28,750 nt of DNA, taken from NCBI GenBank assembly GCA_900556975.1, contig USQZ01000021.1, forward strand, positions 1-28,750. Direction: 5' to 3'. Both the position numbers and the translations under genes were made by a program. The notes below the pieces were generated by a model. It did not search any database. It was not told the origin of the DNA and saw nothing but the letters and a program-made list of their open reading frames with translations. Below are positions 1 to 7,412 of the stretch, in pieces. This DNA comes from an uncultured Clostridium sp. Its GTDB lineage: Bacteria > Bacillota > Clostridia > TANB77 > CAG-508. The stretch's first letter is position 1. The number at the start of each line of letters is the position of its first letter.

Positions 1-64
1 AGTTGGTTAGAACGCTAGCCTGTCACGCTAGAGGTCGACGGTTCGAGCCCGTTCCGGGTCGCCA
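1..64 (+). tRNA. tRNA-Asp (GTC), 5' end cut by window edge
   Basis: The anticodon loop reads CTGTCAC, giving anticodon GTC for aspartate. A five-pair T stem (GACGG/CCGTT) encloses TTCGAGC, followed by the seven-base acceptor strand, discriminator G and an encoded CCA at 62-64. The 5' acceptor strand and part of the D arm lie outside the window. It is followed 41 bp later by tRNA-Phe, so this is probably the end of a tRNA cluster. Confidence 0.95.
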
Positions 65-65
65 G

Positions 66-93
66 AAACTATCTAGATTTCTAGGTAGTTTTT
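66..93 (+). terminator. Hairpin with T tail between the two tRNAs
   Basis: AAACTATCTAG and CTAGGTAGTTT form an 11-pair stem (one G-T pair) around an ATTT loop, followed by a short run of T. It could end transcription after tRNA-Asp or act as a partial terminator or processing hairpin inside the cluster. Confidence 0.55.
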
Positions 94-105
94 AATTTTA
101 TTTTT

Positions 106-181
<76 letters not shown>

Positions 182-186
182 CTGTT

Positions 187-218
187 AAAGATAGTAAATT
201 AAATTTACTATCTTTTTT
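187..218 (+). terminator. Intrinsic terminator after the tRNA cluster
   Basis: AAAGATAGTAAATT and AATTTACTATCTTT are perfect complements placed back to back, followed by TTTTTT. It lies immediately downstream of tRNA-Phe and probably ends the tRNA transcript. Confidence 0.85.
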
Positions 219-344
219 ACTTTATCACAATATTATAACAATAGAAAAAATGATTATTTTTATGAAAAATTTTCTAAAAATATTGATATTATTTTTTTTT
301 ATTGCTAAAATAAATTGTAGATAAAAATACTAAGGAGGAAAGTT

Positions 345-728
345 ATGGAAGAGAGAAACGAAGTTAATGCTAAAAAATCTAATGCTAATGGTTTAGTTTT
401 AGCAATATTAGTTATTGCCGCTGTTGTTATTGCTTTTATGTGGGTAGCAATTTATAATTTAAATGGTGATAATGGTGAATTGCAAAATCGTATAGAAGAA
501 TCACGTAAAGATACGGAAATACTAAAAGGACAAGTTTTGTTATTACAAGATAAACTTGAAATTGATAACCGTGTTGTATCAAACAAAACTTCAAACGAAG
601 TTAGCAATGAAGTAGAAAATGAAGTTAGCAATGAAACAACAAACGAAGTATCAAATGAAACTTCAAATGAAGTATCAAACAAAGTTGAAAATACATTAGG
701 AAATAAAGTTACAAATTCAAATGACTAA
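345..728 (+). CDS. Small membrane-anchored protein with Asn/Glu/Val/Ser repeat tail
   Basis: The 127-residue product has a short charged N terminus, one hydrophobic helix at about residues 16-38, a likely coiled coil at 43-75 and a tail from about 77 built of imperfect NEVSNE/NETSNE units. A single-pass membrane protein with a coiled-coil stalk and a low-complexity tail is what the sequence shows; which side the tail faces is unknown. The start is supported by AAGGAGG eight bases upstream of the ATG. A strong terminator follows at once, so it is probably monocistronic. I recognise no family. The long minus-strand open frame over the repeat is a shadow. Confidence 0.8.
   Translation: MEERNEVNAKKSNANGLVLAILVIAAVVIAFMWVAIYNLNGDNGELQNRIEESRKDTEILKGQVLLLQDKLEIDNRVVSNKTSNEVSNEVENEVSNETTNEVSNETSNEVSNKVENTLGNKVTNSND
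585..690 (+). repeat. Degenerate in-frame repeat encoding NEVSNE-like units
   Basis: Six-codon units such as AAYGAAGTWWSNAATGAA recur with point differences over about 105 bp inside the preceding gene, giving alternating NEV, NET and SNE motifs. The third-position variation suggests an old repeat under protein-level constraint, not a fresh microsatellite. Confidence 0.7.
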
Positions 729-735
729 TAAAATG

Positions 736-775
736 AAAACTATATTTTTGAATTTTTCAAAAATATAGTTTTTTT
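736..775 (+). terminator. Strong intrinsic terminator
   Basis: AAAACTATATTTTTGAA pairs with TTCAAAAATATAGTTTT around a TTT loop and runs into T residues. It lies eight bases after the stop codon of the repeat-tailed membrane protein. Confidence 0.9.
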
Positions 776-788
776 GCGTCTAAAAATA

Positions 789-817
789 TTGCAAACATTG
801 GAAAATATAGTTATAAT
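789..817 (+). promoter_or_regulatory. Sigma-A-like promoter TTGCAA-17-TATAAT
   Basis: TTGCAA at 789-794 and a consensus TATAAT at 812-817 are separated by 17 bp. The predicted start point is near 824, about 35 bp before the preferred ATG of the next gene. Confidence 0.75.
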
Positions 818-858
818 ACATTTCATGGGAAGATAGAGAAAAAGGAATGATATATAAT

Positions 859-1332
859 ATGAAAAAAAATAGTCGAATTATTGTATTAATTTTATTTGTA
901 ATAATTGTAATAGCTGCAGTGTTAGGAATTTTCTTATACAACAAGGAGCACAATGTTCAGACTAATAAGAAAGAAACTGAAGAATTAGTTGAAGAAACAG
1001 CTAATATTAGTGATTTTAAAAAGAAATTACAAGAAGCTGGACTTGATATTACCGCTGAGGCTGAAAATACTGAATGTGAATTAATAGGTGCAAGTGAAGG
1101 TGAATCATATATGATATCTGATTCTTTAATTCAAGTGTATAAATTTGATTCTACAAAGTCAGATGAGTTAACAGTTTCTAATTTGAAAAAGGCGAAAGAA
1201 GAAGGAAAAGTTGTAATGCCATCTTTTAATAATTATGAACTTAAGGTTGTTTATCATAAAGGATTAATTCTAGTAAATGTTGAGGATCATCCTGATAAGG
1301 ATAAAATTATTGAGGTGTTTAATAATTTGTAA
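859..1332 (+). CDS. Membrane-anchored protein of unknown function
   Basis: The product is about 157 residues: Lys-rich N terminus, one hydrophobic segment at about residues 6-26, then a soluble domain with an acidic linker. It looks like an N-terminally anchored extracytoplasmic protein; there is no lipobox cysteine. The soluble part has a compact alternating pattern (ECELIGASEGESYMI, then LIQVYKFD) that I cannot assign to a family. I chose the ATG at 859, which starts with MKKN directly before the hydrophobic helix. The in-frame ATG at 847 directly abuts the AAAGGA box and has no spacing. It is flanked by its own promoter and terminator. Confidence 0.75.
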   Translation: MKKNSRIIVLILFVIIVIAAVLGIFLYNKEHNVQTNKKETEELVEETANISDFKKKLQEAGLDITAEAENTECELIGASEGESYMISDSLIQVYKFDSTKSDELTVSNLKKAKEEGKVVMPSFNNYELKVVYHKGLILVNVEDHPDKDKIIEVFNNL

Positions 1333-1347
1333 TTTATGAATTCAAAC

Positions 1348-1384
1348 GGTCTTTATTACGATAAGTAATAAGGACTTTTTTATT
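1348..1384 (+). terminator. Intrinsic terminator
   Basis: GTCTTTATTAC and GTAATAAGGAC pair over 11 positions (two G-T pairs) around GATAA, followed by TTTTTTATTT. It ends the preceding gene. A diverged second copy of the same hairpin lies at about 1436-1475. Confidence 0.8.
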
Positions 1385-1512
1385 TGATTAAAATAACTGA
1401 TAAGATTCCAAAAACATATTAATTTTTTGAATCACCCGTGTTTTTATTACGATAAGTAACAGGGTTTTATTTATTGTATTGATTTCAAAAAGTCATATTA
1501 ATTTTTTCACAC
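1348..1512 (+). repeat. Two diverged tandem units of about 80 bp, each a terminator-like hairpin plus a 30-bp AT-rich end
   Basis: The first unit (about 1348-1434) contains TTATTACGATAAGTAATAAGG and ends in CATATTAATTTTTTGAATCAC. The second (about 1436-1512) contains TTATTACGATAAGTAACAGG and ends in CATATTAATTTTTTCACAC. The shared order of elements indicates a duplication. The ends match the terminal arms of the palindromic element that follows. Confidence 0.65.
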
Positions 1513-1683
1513 CTTGCTGGCGCATTCCTCAGTTTTTTGAAAATAAAAAAATGTCAATTTTGATGTTATCTACATCGCATTGACATTTTGTAATTTTCAA
1601 ACCAGGTAGAATGCTTCAACCGAGCTCACTACGTTCGCTTGGTCCCTGCGCGGTGATTCAAAAAATTAATATGACTTTTTGAA
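1484..1683. mobile_element. Palindromic MITE-like element, about 200 bp, no coding capacity
   Basis: The arms at 1484-1513 and 1652-1683 are inverted copies of CAAAAAGTCATATTAATTTTTT plus a few mismatched bases. Inside are nested inverted repeats: GCATTC/GAATGC, a hairpin built on AAAATGTCAAT/CATTGACATTTT, and ACCGAGC/GCTTGGT around a more GC-rich loop. The whole can fold as one long hairpin. No transposase is present, so it fits a non-autonomous miniature element or another dispersed palindromic repeat. It lies in a 500-bp gene-free gap. Confidence 0.6.
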
Positions 1684-1740
1684 GTTTTTAGCAATAAGAG
1701 ATGATAAAAAACTTATTATTATGTTATATATGTAATTTGT

Positions 1741-1767
1741 GTGTCAAAAAGAACGTCCCCGTGACAC
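1741..1767. repeat. Short inverted repeat GTGTCA...TGACAC
   Basis: GTGTCA at 1741-1746 and TGACAC at 1762-1767 flank AAAAGAACGTCCCCG. Short motifs of this kind with ACGTCCCC are reminiscent of sequences found beside REP-type transposases, but none is present here, so it may be a scar. Confidence 0.4.
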
Positions 1768-1781
1768 GAAAGAAATAATGT

Positions 1782-1810
1782 TTGATTAGATGATAGTTAT
1801 ATGATAAAAT
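1782..1810 (+). promoter_or_regulatory. Probable promoter TTGATT-17-TAAAAT
   Basis: TTGATT at 1782-1787 and TAAAAT at 1805-1810 are 17 bp apart. The predicted transcript starts about 30 bp before the CapA-like gene and would also cover the coupled HD-domain gene. Confidence 0.55.
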
Positions 1811-1844
1811 TTTCTTGTAATTTTTTAATGGAATGGGTGAAATT

Positions 1845-3056
1845 ATGAAGAAAAAGATTTTTTTAATATTGATTATGGCGGTATTAGTTATTTTAGGAAT
1901 TCATTTTGTTCAAACAAAGTGGAAACATGGTGAGGTAAATCAAAATAATGAGAATTTATCTCAAGAAAAAGAAGAGGTTGAACCACCTAAAGAAGATATT
2001 ACAATTAATATGACAGTTGCAGGTGATGTGCTTTGTCATAATACTAATTTCTTTGATGCTTATAATGTTTCAACAGATTCATATGATTTTTCATACTCAT
2101 TTGAAGATATTAAGAAGTATTTCGATAATGCAGATATTGCAATTGGTACATTAGAAGCTAATTTTGCTGGTAAGGCTGCTGGTTATAGTAATTATCCTTT
2201 GTTTAATGCGCCAGAGCAATTGGCTACTGATTTAAAAGAATTAGGTTTTGATATTTTGGCTACAGCGAATAACCATTGTTTAGATAAAGGTTTTTCAGGT
2301 ATGGTAAATACATTAGCAGAACTTGATAAGGCTGGAATTGAGCATATGGGAACTTATGCTACTGAAGAAGATAGTGAAAAATATTTAATTAAAGATGTTA
2401 ATGGAATTAAAATGGCATTTTTGGATTATACATATGGAACTAATGGAATTGAGTTACCTAAGGGAAAAGAATTTGCTATTAACATGATTGATAAAGATAA
2501 AATAAAGAAAGATATTGAAAATGTTAAGAAAGAAAATGTGGATGTAGTTTGCGTGAATATGCATTGGGGACAAGAATATAAATTAACACCAACATCTGAG
2601 CAAGAAGAATTGGCTGATTTCTTATTTCAAAATGGAGCAGATTTAATATTAGGAAGCCATACACATTGTTTAGAGCCTATGGAAAAAAGAACAGTAACAA
2701 TGCCTGATGGAACGACAAAAGATGGATTTGTTATTTATTCATTAGGAAATTTTATGTCTGGTCAAAAGGCTGATAATTCAAGACAATCTGTTATTTTAGA
2801 TATTAAATTAACTAAAGCGGGCAAGGACGGAAAAATTAGTATAGATTCTGTTACATATACACCAATTTATATGTATAATTATTACACGTCAAAATCAGCA
2901 CATAGATTTAAAGTTATGGATATAGAGGCTGAAATTGCTAAATATGAAGCAGGTGATACAAAGATAGGTGCAACTATGTACAACACTTTGAAAAAGGAAT
3001 TACAAGGCGTTTACAAAGTTGTTGGAGATGAAATATTGCCAGAGGAAAAGGAGTAG
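1845..3056 (+). CDS. CapA-family metallophosphatase-like protein, membrane anchored
   Basis: The 403-residue product has a basic N terminus and one hydrophobic helix (about 5-22), a polar linker and a CapA/PGA_cap domain. Visible hallmarks are AGDVL at about 59-63, TLEANF near 102-107, ATANNH with NNH at 142-144, NMHWG with HWG at 240-242, and GSHTH at 270-274, the Asp/Asn/His set typical of this calcineurin-like fold. Relatives include poly-gamma-glutamate capsule proteins, but no capBC genes are nearby, so a capsule role is not supported here. It probably acts outside the membrane. I chose the ATG at 1845, with GGGTGA four bases upstream; an in-frame ATG at 1833 has no binding site. It reads into the HD-domain gene after three bases. 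Confidence 0.88.
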   Translation: MKKKIFLILIMAVLVILGIHFVQTKWKHGEVNQNNENLSQEKEEVEPPKEDITINMTVAGDVLCHNTNFFDAYNVSTDSYDFSYSFEDIKKYFDNADIAIGTLEANFAGKAAGYSNYPLFNAPEQLATDLKELGFDILATANNHCLDKGFSGMVNTLAELDKAGIEHMGTYATEEDSEKYLIKDVNGIKMAFLDYTYGTNGIELPKGKEFAINMIDKDKIKKDIENVKKENVDVVCVNMHWGQEYKLTPTSEQEELADFLFQNGADLILGSHTHCLEPMEKRTVTMPDGTTKDGFVIYSLGNFMSGQKADNSRQSVILDIKLTKAGKDGKISIDSVTYTPIYMYNYYTSKSAHRFKVMDIEAEIAKYEAGDTKIGATMYNTLKKELQGVYKVVGDEILPEEKE

Positions 3057-3059
3057 AAA

Positions 3060-3614
3060 ATGAAAGAGGAATTTATTAGTTTATTAAGAAGTACAAATAG
3101 GGAAGGAATTGAGGAAGTAATTCAATTTTTAGAAAAATCAGATTTTTATAAAGCACCAGCAAGTACAAGATTTCATGGAAGTTTTGAGGGTGGTTTATTA
3201 GAACATAGTATGAAGGTATATGAGATATTAAAACACAAAGTTAAAAATTCTGTATTGGATTTAAATGTTTCAGATGATACTTTAATTATAATTGCGTTGT
3301 TGCATGATATTTGTAAGGTTAATTTTTACAAAGTAGATTACAGAAATGCTAAAAATGAAAGAGGAGAATGGGAGAAGGTTCCTTATTATACAGTTGATGA
3401 TACAATTCCATATGGACATGGTGAGAAGTCTGTTATGATGATTACAGAGTATATGAAATTAACTGTTGAAGAGAAATATTGCATTCGTTGGCATATGGGA
3501 TTTACAGAACCAAAAGAAGCTTATAATACTTTGGGTCAAGCTTTTAAGAAATTCCCACTTGCTTTGATTTTACATGAAGCAGATTTAGAAGCAACTTATT
3601 TCTATAATATTTAA
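3060..3614 (+). CDS. HD-domain phosphohydrolase
   Basis: The 184-residue protein is essentially one HD domain: RFHGSFEGGLLEHS with H49, the metal-binding HD pair at residues 82-83 in LLHDICK, RWHM near 147, and a distal Asp in LHEADLEATY. The N-terminal pattern resembles the HD module of YhaM-like exoribonucleases and related nucleotide hydrolases, but no OB-fold nucleic-acid-binding domain is attached. The substrate cannot be named. It starts three bases after the CapA-like stop with AGGAG inside the end of that gene, so the two are translationally coupled. Confidence 0.85.
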   Translation: MKEEFISLLRSTNREGIEEVIQFLEKSDFYKAPASTRFHGSFEGGLLEHSMKVYEILKHKVKNSVLDLNVSDDTLIIIALLHDICKVNFYKVDYRNAKNERGEWEKVPYYTVDDTIPYGHGEKSVMMITEYMKLTVEEKYCIRWHMGFTEPKEAYNTLGQAFKKFPLALILHEADLEATYFYNI

Positions 3615-3640
3615 AATTACAGAATTGATGAAAGAAATAC

Positions 3641-3654
3641 TACCGTATGCGGAA
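3641..3654. promoter_or_regulatory. Operator copy 1, TACCGTATGCGGAA
   Basis: This 14-bp site is the reverse complement of the site at 3674-3687 over the core CCGTATGCGG/CCGCATACGG. Both are preceded by ATAC or AATAC and derive from a palindrome TACCG-N4-CGGTA. It sits upstream of the Nudix-gene -35 box; the centres of the two sites are 33 bp apart, about three helical turns. Confidence 0.6.
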
Positions 3655-3662
3655 TAAAAGAA

Positions 3663-3691
3663 TTGGCAAATACTACCGCATACGGTATAAT
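3663..3691 (+). promoter_or_regulatory. Promoter TTGGCA-17-TATAAT with operator copy 2 in the spacer
   Basis: TTGGCA at 3663-3668 and TATAAT at 3686-3691 are 17 bp apart. The spacer holds the palindromic operator TACCGCATACGGTA at 3674-3687, overlapping the first two bases of the -10. A protein bound there should block RNA polymerase. The transcript would start near 3698 and cover the Nudix gene and probably the SWIM gene. No regulator gene is adjacent. Confidence 0.7.
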
Positions 3692-3752
3692 TATATCCAG
3701 AAGTGATTGTATGTTTATTTTAGTTTGTAAAAAGAACAGAAAGGAGTAAAAA

Positions 3753-4313
3753 ATGGAAAGTATATTAGCATCAGAGCAACCAAGAAAAAAAGAATTATGG
3801 GATTTGTACGACGAAAATAGAAATAAAATTGGAAAGACAGCAGAAAGAGGAGTAACAAAATTAAAAGAAGGAGAATATCACATAGTAGTAAACGGAATAA
3901 TATTAAACCTTGAAAACAAAATATTAATAGATAAAAGAAGTCCATCAAAGAAACACGGTGCAATGTGGGAGTGTAGTGGAGGCTCAATTTTAAAAGGAGA
4001 AAGCAGTTTAGAAGGAATACTAAGAGAACTACGAGAAGAATTAGGAATAAAATTTACAGAAAAAGAAGCTATATATTTAAAAGAAATAAAAAATGAAAAA
4101 GTACCACAGGATTTTAAAGATTTATGGTTATTTAAAAGAGATATAAAAGATGAGGAAATAACATTACCAGATGGAGAGGCTGTAGCATATAAATGGGTTA
4201 CAATTGAGGAGTTTATGGAAATGTTTGAGAATGGAGAAATTATTCAAACTGTGGATTTTGGAAGACAAGAATATGAATTAGCATTAGAAAAATTAGATAA
4301 AAAGTTGAATTAA
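3753..4313 (+). CDS. Nudix hydrolase
   Basis: The 186-residue protein carries a full Nudix box at residues 77-99: G77, E83, then RELREELGI with R91, E92, E95, E96 and G98. The segment ELWDLYDENRNKIG at 14-27 and the Nudix fold from about residue 42 resemble the isopentenyl-diphosphate isomerase-like/YfcD branch, hydrolases of uncertain substrate. It should cleave a nucleoside-diphosphate-linked compound with Mg2+, acting in the cytoplasm. AAAGGAG lies upstream of the ATG. Its promoter holds a double operator, and a diverged operator-like site follows the gene at 4318-4327. Confidence 0.9.
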   Translation: MESILASEQPRKKELWDLYDENRNKIGKTAERGVTKLKEGEYHIVVNGIILNLENKILIDKRSPSKKHGAMWECSGGSILKGESSLEGILRELREELGIKFTEKEAIYLKEIKNEKVPQDFKDLWLFKRDIKDEEITLPDGEAVAYKWVTIEEFMEMFENGEIIQTVDFGRQEYELALEKLDKKLN

Positions 4314-4317
4314 AATT

Positions 4318-4328
4318 CCATACGGTAG
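4318..4328. promoter_or_regulatory. Third, imperfect operator-like site CCATACGGTAG
   Basis: CATACGGTA matches half of the TACCG-N4-CGGTA palindrome, and TTCC before it matches the other copy apart from a two-base gap. It overlaps the ribosome-binding region of the SWIM gene. It could be a degenerate operator or chance. Confidence 0.3.
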
Positions 4329-4337
4329 GTGAAGAAT

Positions 4338-6200
4338 TTGGAAAGTATTTATGATTATATTAATAGAAGTATAGAAGAAAACGGAACACTAAAAGCCAAT
4401 TTTAATTTAAATAAATATACAGGATATCAAATAAATGAAATAAAATTTGCTTTAGGTACATTAGATGGAATAATGTTTTTCCATTCAAAAATTGAAACGG
4501 ATGAAGAACAATTAGAGTTCTTAAAAAATGAAGTAAAAATGTTACAAGATGATTCTATAGATGTTACTGCAAATAATATAAATAAATATTACAAGAATAA
4601 TGATAAAATTTATTTATCAAGTATGGATGGATTATTGAATTGGATATTAGAAAATTCAAATAATATTGATAATGGATTGTTATTTAAATTCGGAATTTAT
4701 TTGGTATTAACATCTGTGAATATTGAAGCAGTAAAAATAGGAATTTCTATGATAAGGTTGTTTGATTTTTCTGATAATGAGAATGTTATTAAACTTTTAG
4801 AAAAATTAGCATTATGCGATGAATTTACTTTGTATGTTGATATGGCTTTGAGCAATATACCAAATGTTAATGATATTAGATTTATGTTGGTAAAAAAGGT
4901 TTATGGATGGGGAAAAATTTATTTAGTTAATTCATTAGAAAATGATGATGAGAGTATAAATGAATGGTTAATAACAAGTGGATGCGATAATGAAATTGGA
5001 TTAGGATATTTAGCATATGAAGTGGCGAAGAAAATTAATTTGCTAAAAGTTTTAAAAAGAACTAAGTTGTCAGATGAAGAATTTAAAGGAATATGCAATA
5101 TAATGAAAGGGTTAATAGAAGAAGAGCCTTTTGAAGGGATTTCATTTTATAAAAATTATTTTGAAATATTCCAAGCTTTCTTGGAACATTTTGAAAAGCA
5201 TATAGATAATGTTGATTATTATAATATTCCAATAATGATATCAAAATTCATATTTAGTAAGAGTAGGAAAAGTCAACAAGATATAGCAATATCAAAGAAA
5301 ATAGTAGAATTGTTAGATAGTGATGTTGTTTATAATACGTTAAAAAAAGAGATTAGAGAAGAAAGAAATTTAAGACAAGTAATTGAGATATTGAAATCTA
5401 ATTCAAAAATTAAATTAGATGATGAGATTTTTGAAAGATTCAAAGAAAATCCAGCTGAAAAATATTATTGCTTGGAATATTTATTACGAAAGGATGAATA
5501 TTTAGATAGAAGCTTAGAGATATTAAGCGATTCAATGAAATTACAAGAACATTATGCAGAACCAAAAGCAATAATGGGACTTTTTGATGGGTATAGTAAT
5601 AATTTAAGCTTTATAATACAGATATTGAAAGAGTATCCATGCAAAGGAAAAGAATTTATTGTAGCAGGATTAAAATCAAAAACAATGCAACCAAGAAATG
5701 CTTCATTAAATACAATAAGAGAATGGATAAATAGGACAAGTATAAAAATAGAAGAGTTGCCGGATGAAATTTATACTGCATTGTTTGAATTAAAAGAAAA
5801 AGAAATGATAAAAAAACATAAAGAGATAGTTAATGAATTATTAGGAATAGATGAAGATTTATCAAATTACAAAGAACCTGAAATTTATTGGGATGATGCA
5901 GGTAAAGGACTTAATATAGATATATATAGTGATGAAGTGGATGAGTTATTTGAAGCTCAGATAAAAATTAGAGGAATGGATTATTATTCAAAAAATATGG
6001 TATATTCTTTGAGTAAAAGTTTAAAAAAATATATAGCATTTGTACAAGGATCTGAATTTGGTAAAGAATATGAAGTGAATATAATAATGAATGAAGAAAA
6101 TAAAGTACAAAAGATGGAGTGTAGTTGTCCATATCCAAATAATTGCAAACACGAATATGCTGTTATTTTATACATAAGAGATAAATATAAGAATATTTAA
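4338..6200 (+). CDS. SWIM zinc-finger protein, function unknown
   Basis: About 620 residues. A C-terminal SWIM motif CSCPYPNNCKH holds C595, C597, C603 and H605, the CxCx(n)CxH zinc ligands. The preceding segment (about 520-590) has the compact beta-rich pattern usual before SWIM fingers, and the rest is helical, possibly HEAT-like. SWIM domains bind DNA or protein; no helicase or transposase motifs accompany it here. I prefer the TTG at 4338 because AGGTGA lies five bases upstream. The GTG at 4329 is in frame but has only a weak site. It follows the Nudix gene by 24 bp and probably shares its promoter. Confidence 0.75.
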   Translation: MESIYDYINRSIEENGTLKANFNLNKYTGYQINEIKFALGTLDGIMFFHSKIETDEEQLEFLKNEVKMLQDDSIDVTANNINKYYKNNDKIYLSSMDGLLNWILENSNNIDNGLLFKFGIYLVLTSVNIEAVKIGISMIRLFDFSDNENVIKLLEKLALCDEFTLYVDMALSNIPNVNDIRFMLVKKVYGWGKIYLVNSLENDDESINEWLITSGCDNEIGLGYLAYEVAKKINLLKVLKRTKLSDEEFKGICNIMKGLIEEEPFEGISFYKNYFEIFQAFLEHFEKHIDNVDYYNIPIMISKFIFSKSRKSQQDIAISKKIVELLDSDVVYNTLKKEIREERNLRQVIEILKSNSKIKLDDEIFERFKENPAEKYYCLEYLLRKDEYLDRSLEILSDSMKLQEHYAEPKAIMGLFDGYSNNLSFIIQILKEYPCKGKEFIVAGLKSKTMQPRNASLNTIREWINRTSIKIEELPDEIYTALFELKEKEMIKKHKEIVNELLGIDEDLSNYKEPEIYWDDAGKGLNIDIYSDEVDELFEAQIKIRGMDYYSKNMVYSLSKSLKKYIAFVQGSEFGKEYEVNIIMNEENKVQKMECSCPYPNNCKHEYAVILYIRDKYKNI

Positions 6201-6240
6201 AATATTGATGTGATAAATTTAAAATTTTCAAAAAGAGAAC

Positions 6241-6263
6241 CAAAGGATTGACCTTTGATTTTT
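6241..6263 (+). terminator. Short intrinsic terminator
   Basis: CAAAGG and CCTTTG form a six-pair stem around ATTGA, followed by ATTTTT. It lies 41 bp after the SWIM gene. Confidence 0.6.
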
Positions 6264-6325
6264 ATGTCTTTTATGGAATATAAAATGAAAATAACACATA
6301 TTTGCTATCTTTTTTAGAAACAATA

Positions 6326-6334
6326 TGGTATAAT
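6326..6334 (+). promoter_or_regulatory. Extended -10 promoter TGGTATAAT
   Basis: A consensus TATAAT at 6329-6334 is preceded by TGG, the extended -10 form that tolerates a poor -35. No good TTG-type -35 lies at 16-18 bp. The start point would be about 6341, some 23 bp before the Xre-Fic gene. Confidence 0.6.
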
Positions 6335-6363
6335 ATAAATAGATTAAAAAAGTGGGTGATTTT

Positions 6364-7299
6364 ATGGGAATTGGAAGTAAGATAAAGGAATATCGTGAAT
6401 TAAATAAAATGACACAAAAAGATATTGCAGAGATATTAGGTGTTGAGCCTGGAACAATATCTAAATATGAAGCTGGAACGATTGAACCTAATATAGGATC
6501 ATTAAAAAGATTGGCAGAAACATTTAATATAACAGTTGATGAATTGATAAATGATAAAGAGAAATTTGATATTTCAAAAATTAATGTGTTAGAAGTTTTG
6601 AGAGAACAAAAAAAAATTGGTTTAAAGGGAAATTTATATCATAACACACAAATTATGTTTGCGTATAATACTAATCATATTGAGGGGAGCAAACTAACAG
6701 AAGATCAAACTAGATATATTTATGAAACAAATACTATTTTATTTGAAAGCGATACTGTTGCGAGTGTTGACGATATATTAGAAACAGCTAATCATTTTAA
6801 ATTAGTTGATTATATGTTGGAGATTGCAAATGAAGATTTGAATGAGGATATGATAAAAGAGTTTCATAAAATATTAAAAGAAGGAACTATGGATAGTAGA
6901 AAAGAATGGTTTAATGTTGGTGATTATAAAAAGTTGGCAAATGAAGCGGGAAATATGAAAACATCGTCTCCAAAGCAAACGCCAAAAGATATGAAAAAGC
7001 TTATGGAATGGTATAATTCATTAGCTAATGTGACGATAAATGAGATAATTGAATTTCATGCTAGATTTGAAAAAATACATCCATTTCAAGATGGTAATGG
7101 TAGAATAGGTAGAATAATTGCTTTTAAGGAATGTTTGAAAAATAATATAGTTCCATTTGTTATTATGGATAAGGATAAATTGTTTTATTATAGAGGATTA
7201 AAAGAATATCAGAATAAGATTGAAAAGGGATATTTAATTGATACTTGTTTAAATGCTCAAGATCAATATGCAAGAATGATTGAATATTATTTAGGATAA
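6364..7299 (+). CDS. Xre-type HTH plus Fic-domain AMP-transferase, self-inhibited class
   Basis: The 311-residue protein begins with a Cro/CI-type HTH (about 5-62, MTQKDIAEILGVEPGTISKYE), then a Fic domain. The catalytic motif is intact as HPFQDGNGR at 239-247, with H239 the expected base. An N-terminal inhibitory motif TNHIEG (103-108) matches [S/T]xxxE[G/N], so the inhibitory helix is in the same chain, as in class II Fic proteins. Such enzymes usually transfer AMP from ATP to a hydroxyl of a target protein. The HTH suggests that it binds DNA, perhaps its own promoter. The ATG at 6364 has GGGTGAT at good spacing; a GTG at 6352 is in frame but unsupported. Confidence 0.9.
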   Translation: MGIGSKIKEYRELNKMTQKDIAEILGVEPGTISKYEAGTIEPNIGSLKRLAETFNITVDELINDKEKFDISKINVLEVLREQKKIGLKGNLYHNTQIMFAYNTNHIEGSKLTEDQTRYIYETNTILFESDTVASVDDILETANHFKLVDYMLEIANEDLNEDMIKEFHKILKEGTMDSRKEWFNVGDYKKLANEAGNMKTSSPKQTPKDMKKLMEWYNSLANVTINEIIEFHARFEKIHPFQDGNGRIGRIIAFKECLKNNIVPFVIMDKDKLFYYRGLKEYQNKIEKGYLIDTCLNAQDQYARMIEYYLG

Positions 7300-7353
7300 T
7301 TTCAAAGTGCAATTTTTGATGTTTCAAAGTGCCAAATTTGCACTTTGAAATTG
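7300..7353. repeat. Two direct and one inverted copy of TTTCAAAGTGC
   Basis: TTTCAAAGTGC occurs at 7300-7310 and 7322-7332, and its reverse complement GCACTTTGAAA at 7340-7350. The outer pair matches over 15 bases (AATTTCAAAGTGCAA/TTGCACTTTGAAATT). The third copy can pair with either of the first two, giving mutually exclusive hairpins. It directly follows the Fic stop codon. There is no T run, so it is not a normal terminator. Confidence 0.6.
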
Positions 7354-7373
7354 CTTTTGGAAAAATAAAAGAG

Positions 7374-7407
7374 CTGGTATGCAAAATGATGCATCCAGTT
7401 TTTTTGT
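7374..7407 (+). terminator. Intrinsic terminator
   Basis: CTGGTATGCA and TGCATCCAG form a nine-pair stem with one bulge around AAATGA, followed by seven T. It probably ends the Xre-Fic transcript. Confidence 0.8.
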
Positions 7408-7412
7408 TTCTA

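Noticed and set aside
452..682. 76-codon minus-strand open frame rich in Ser/Phe/Thr
   Set aside because: It is the antisense of the repeat-tailed membrane protein and mirrors its repeat; no start signal.
1340..1480. Short CRISPR-like array
   Set aside because: Only two diverged units, built from terminator hairpins, with no regular spacers and no cas genes in the window.
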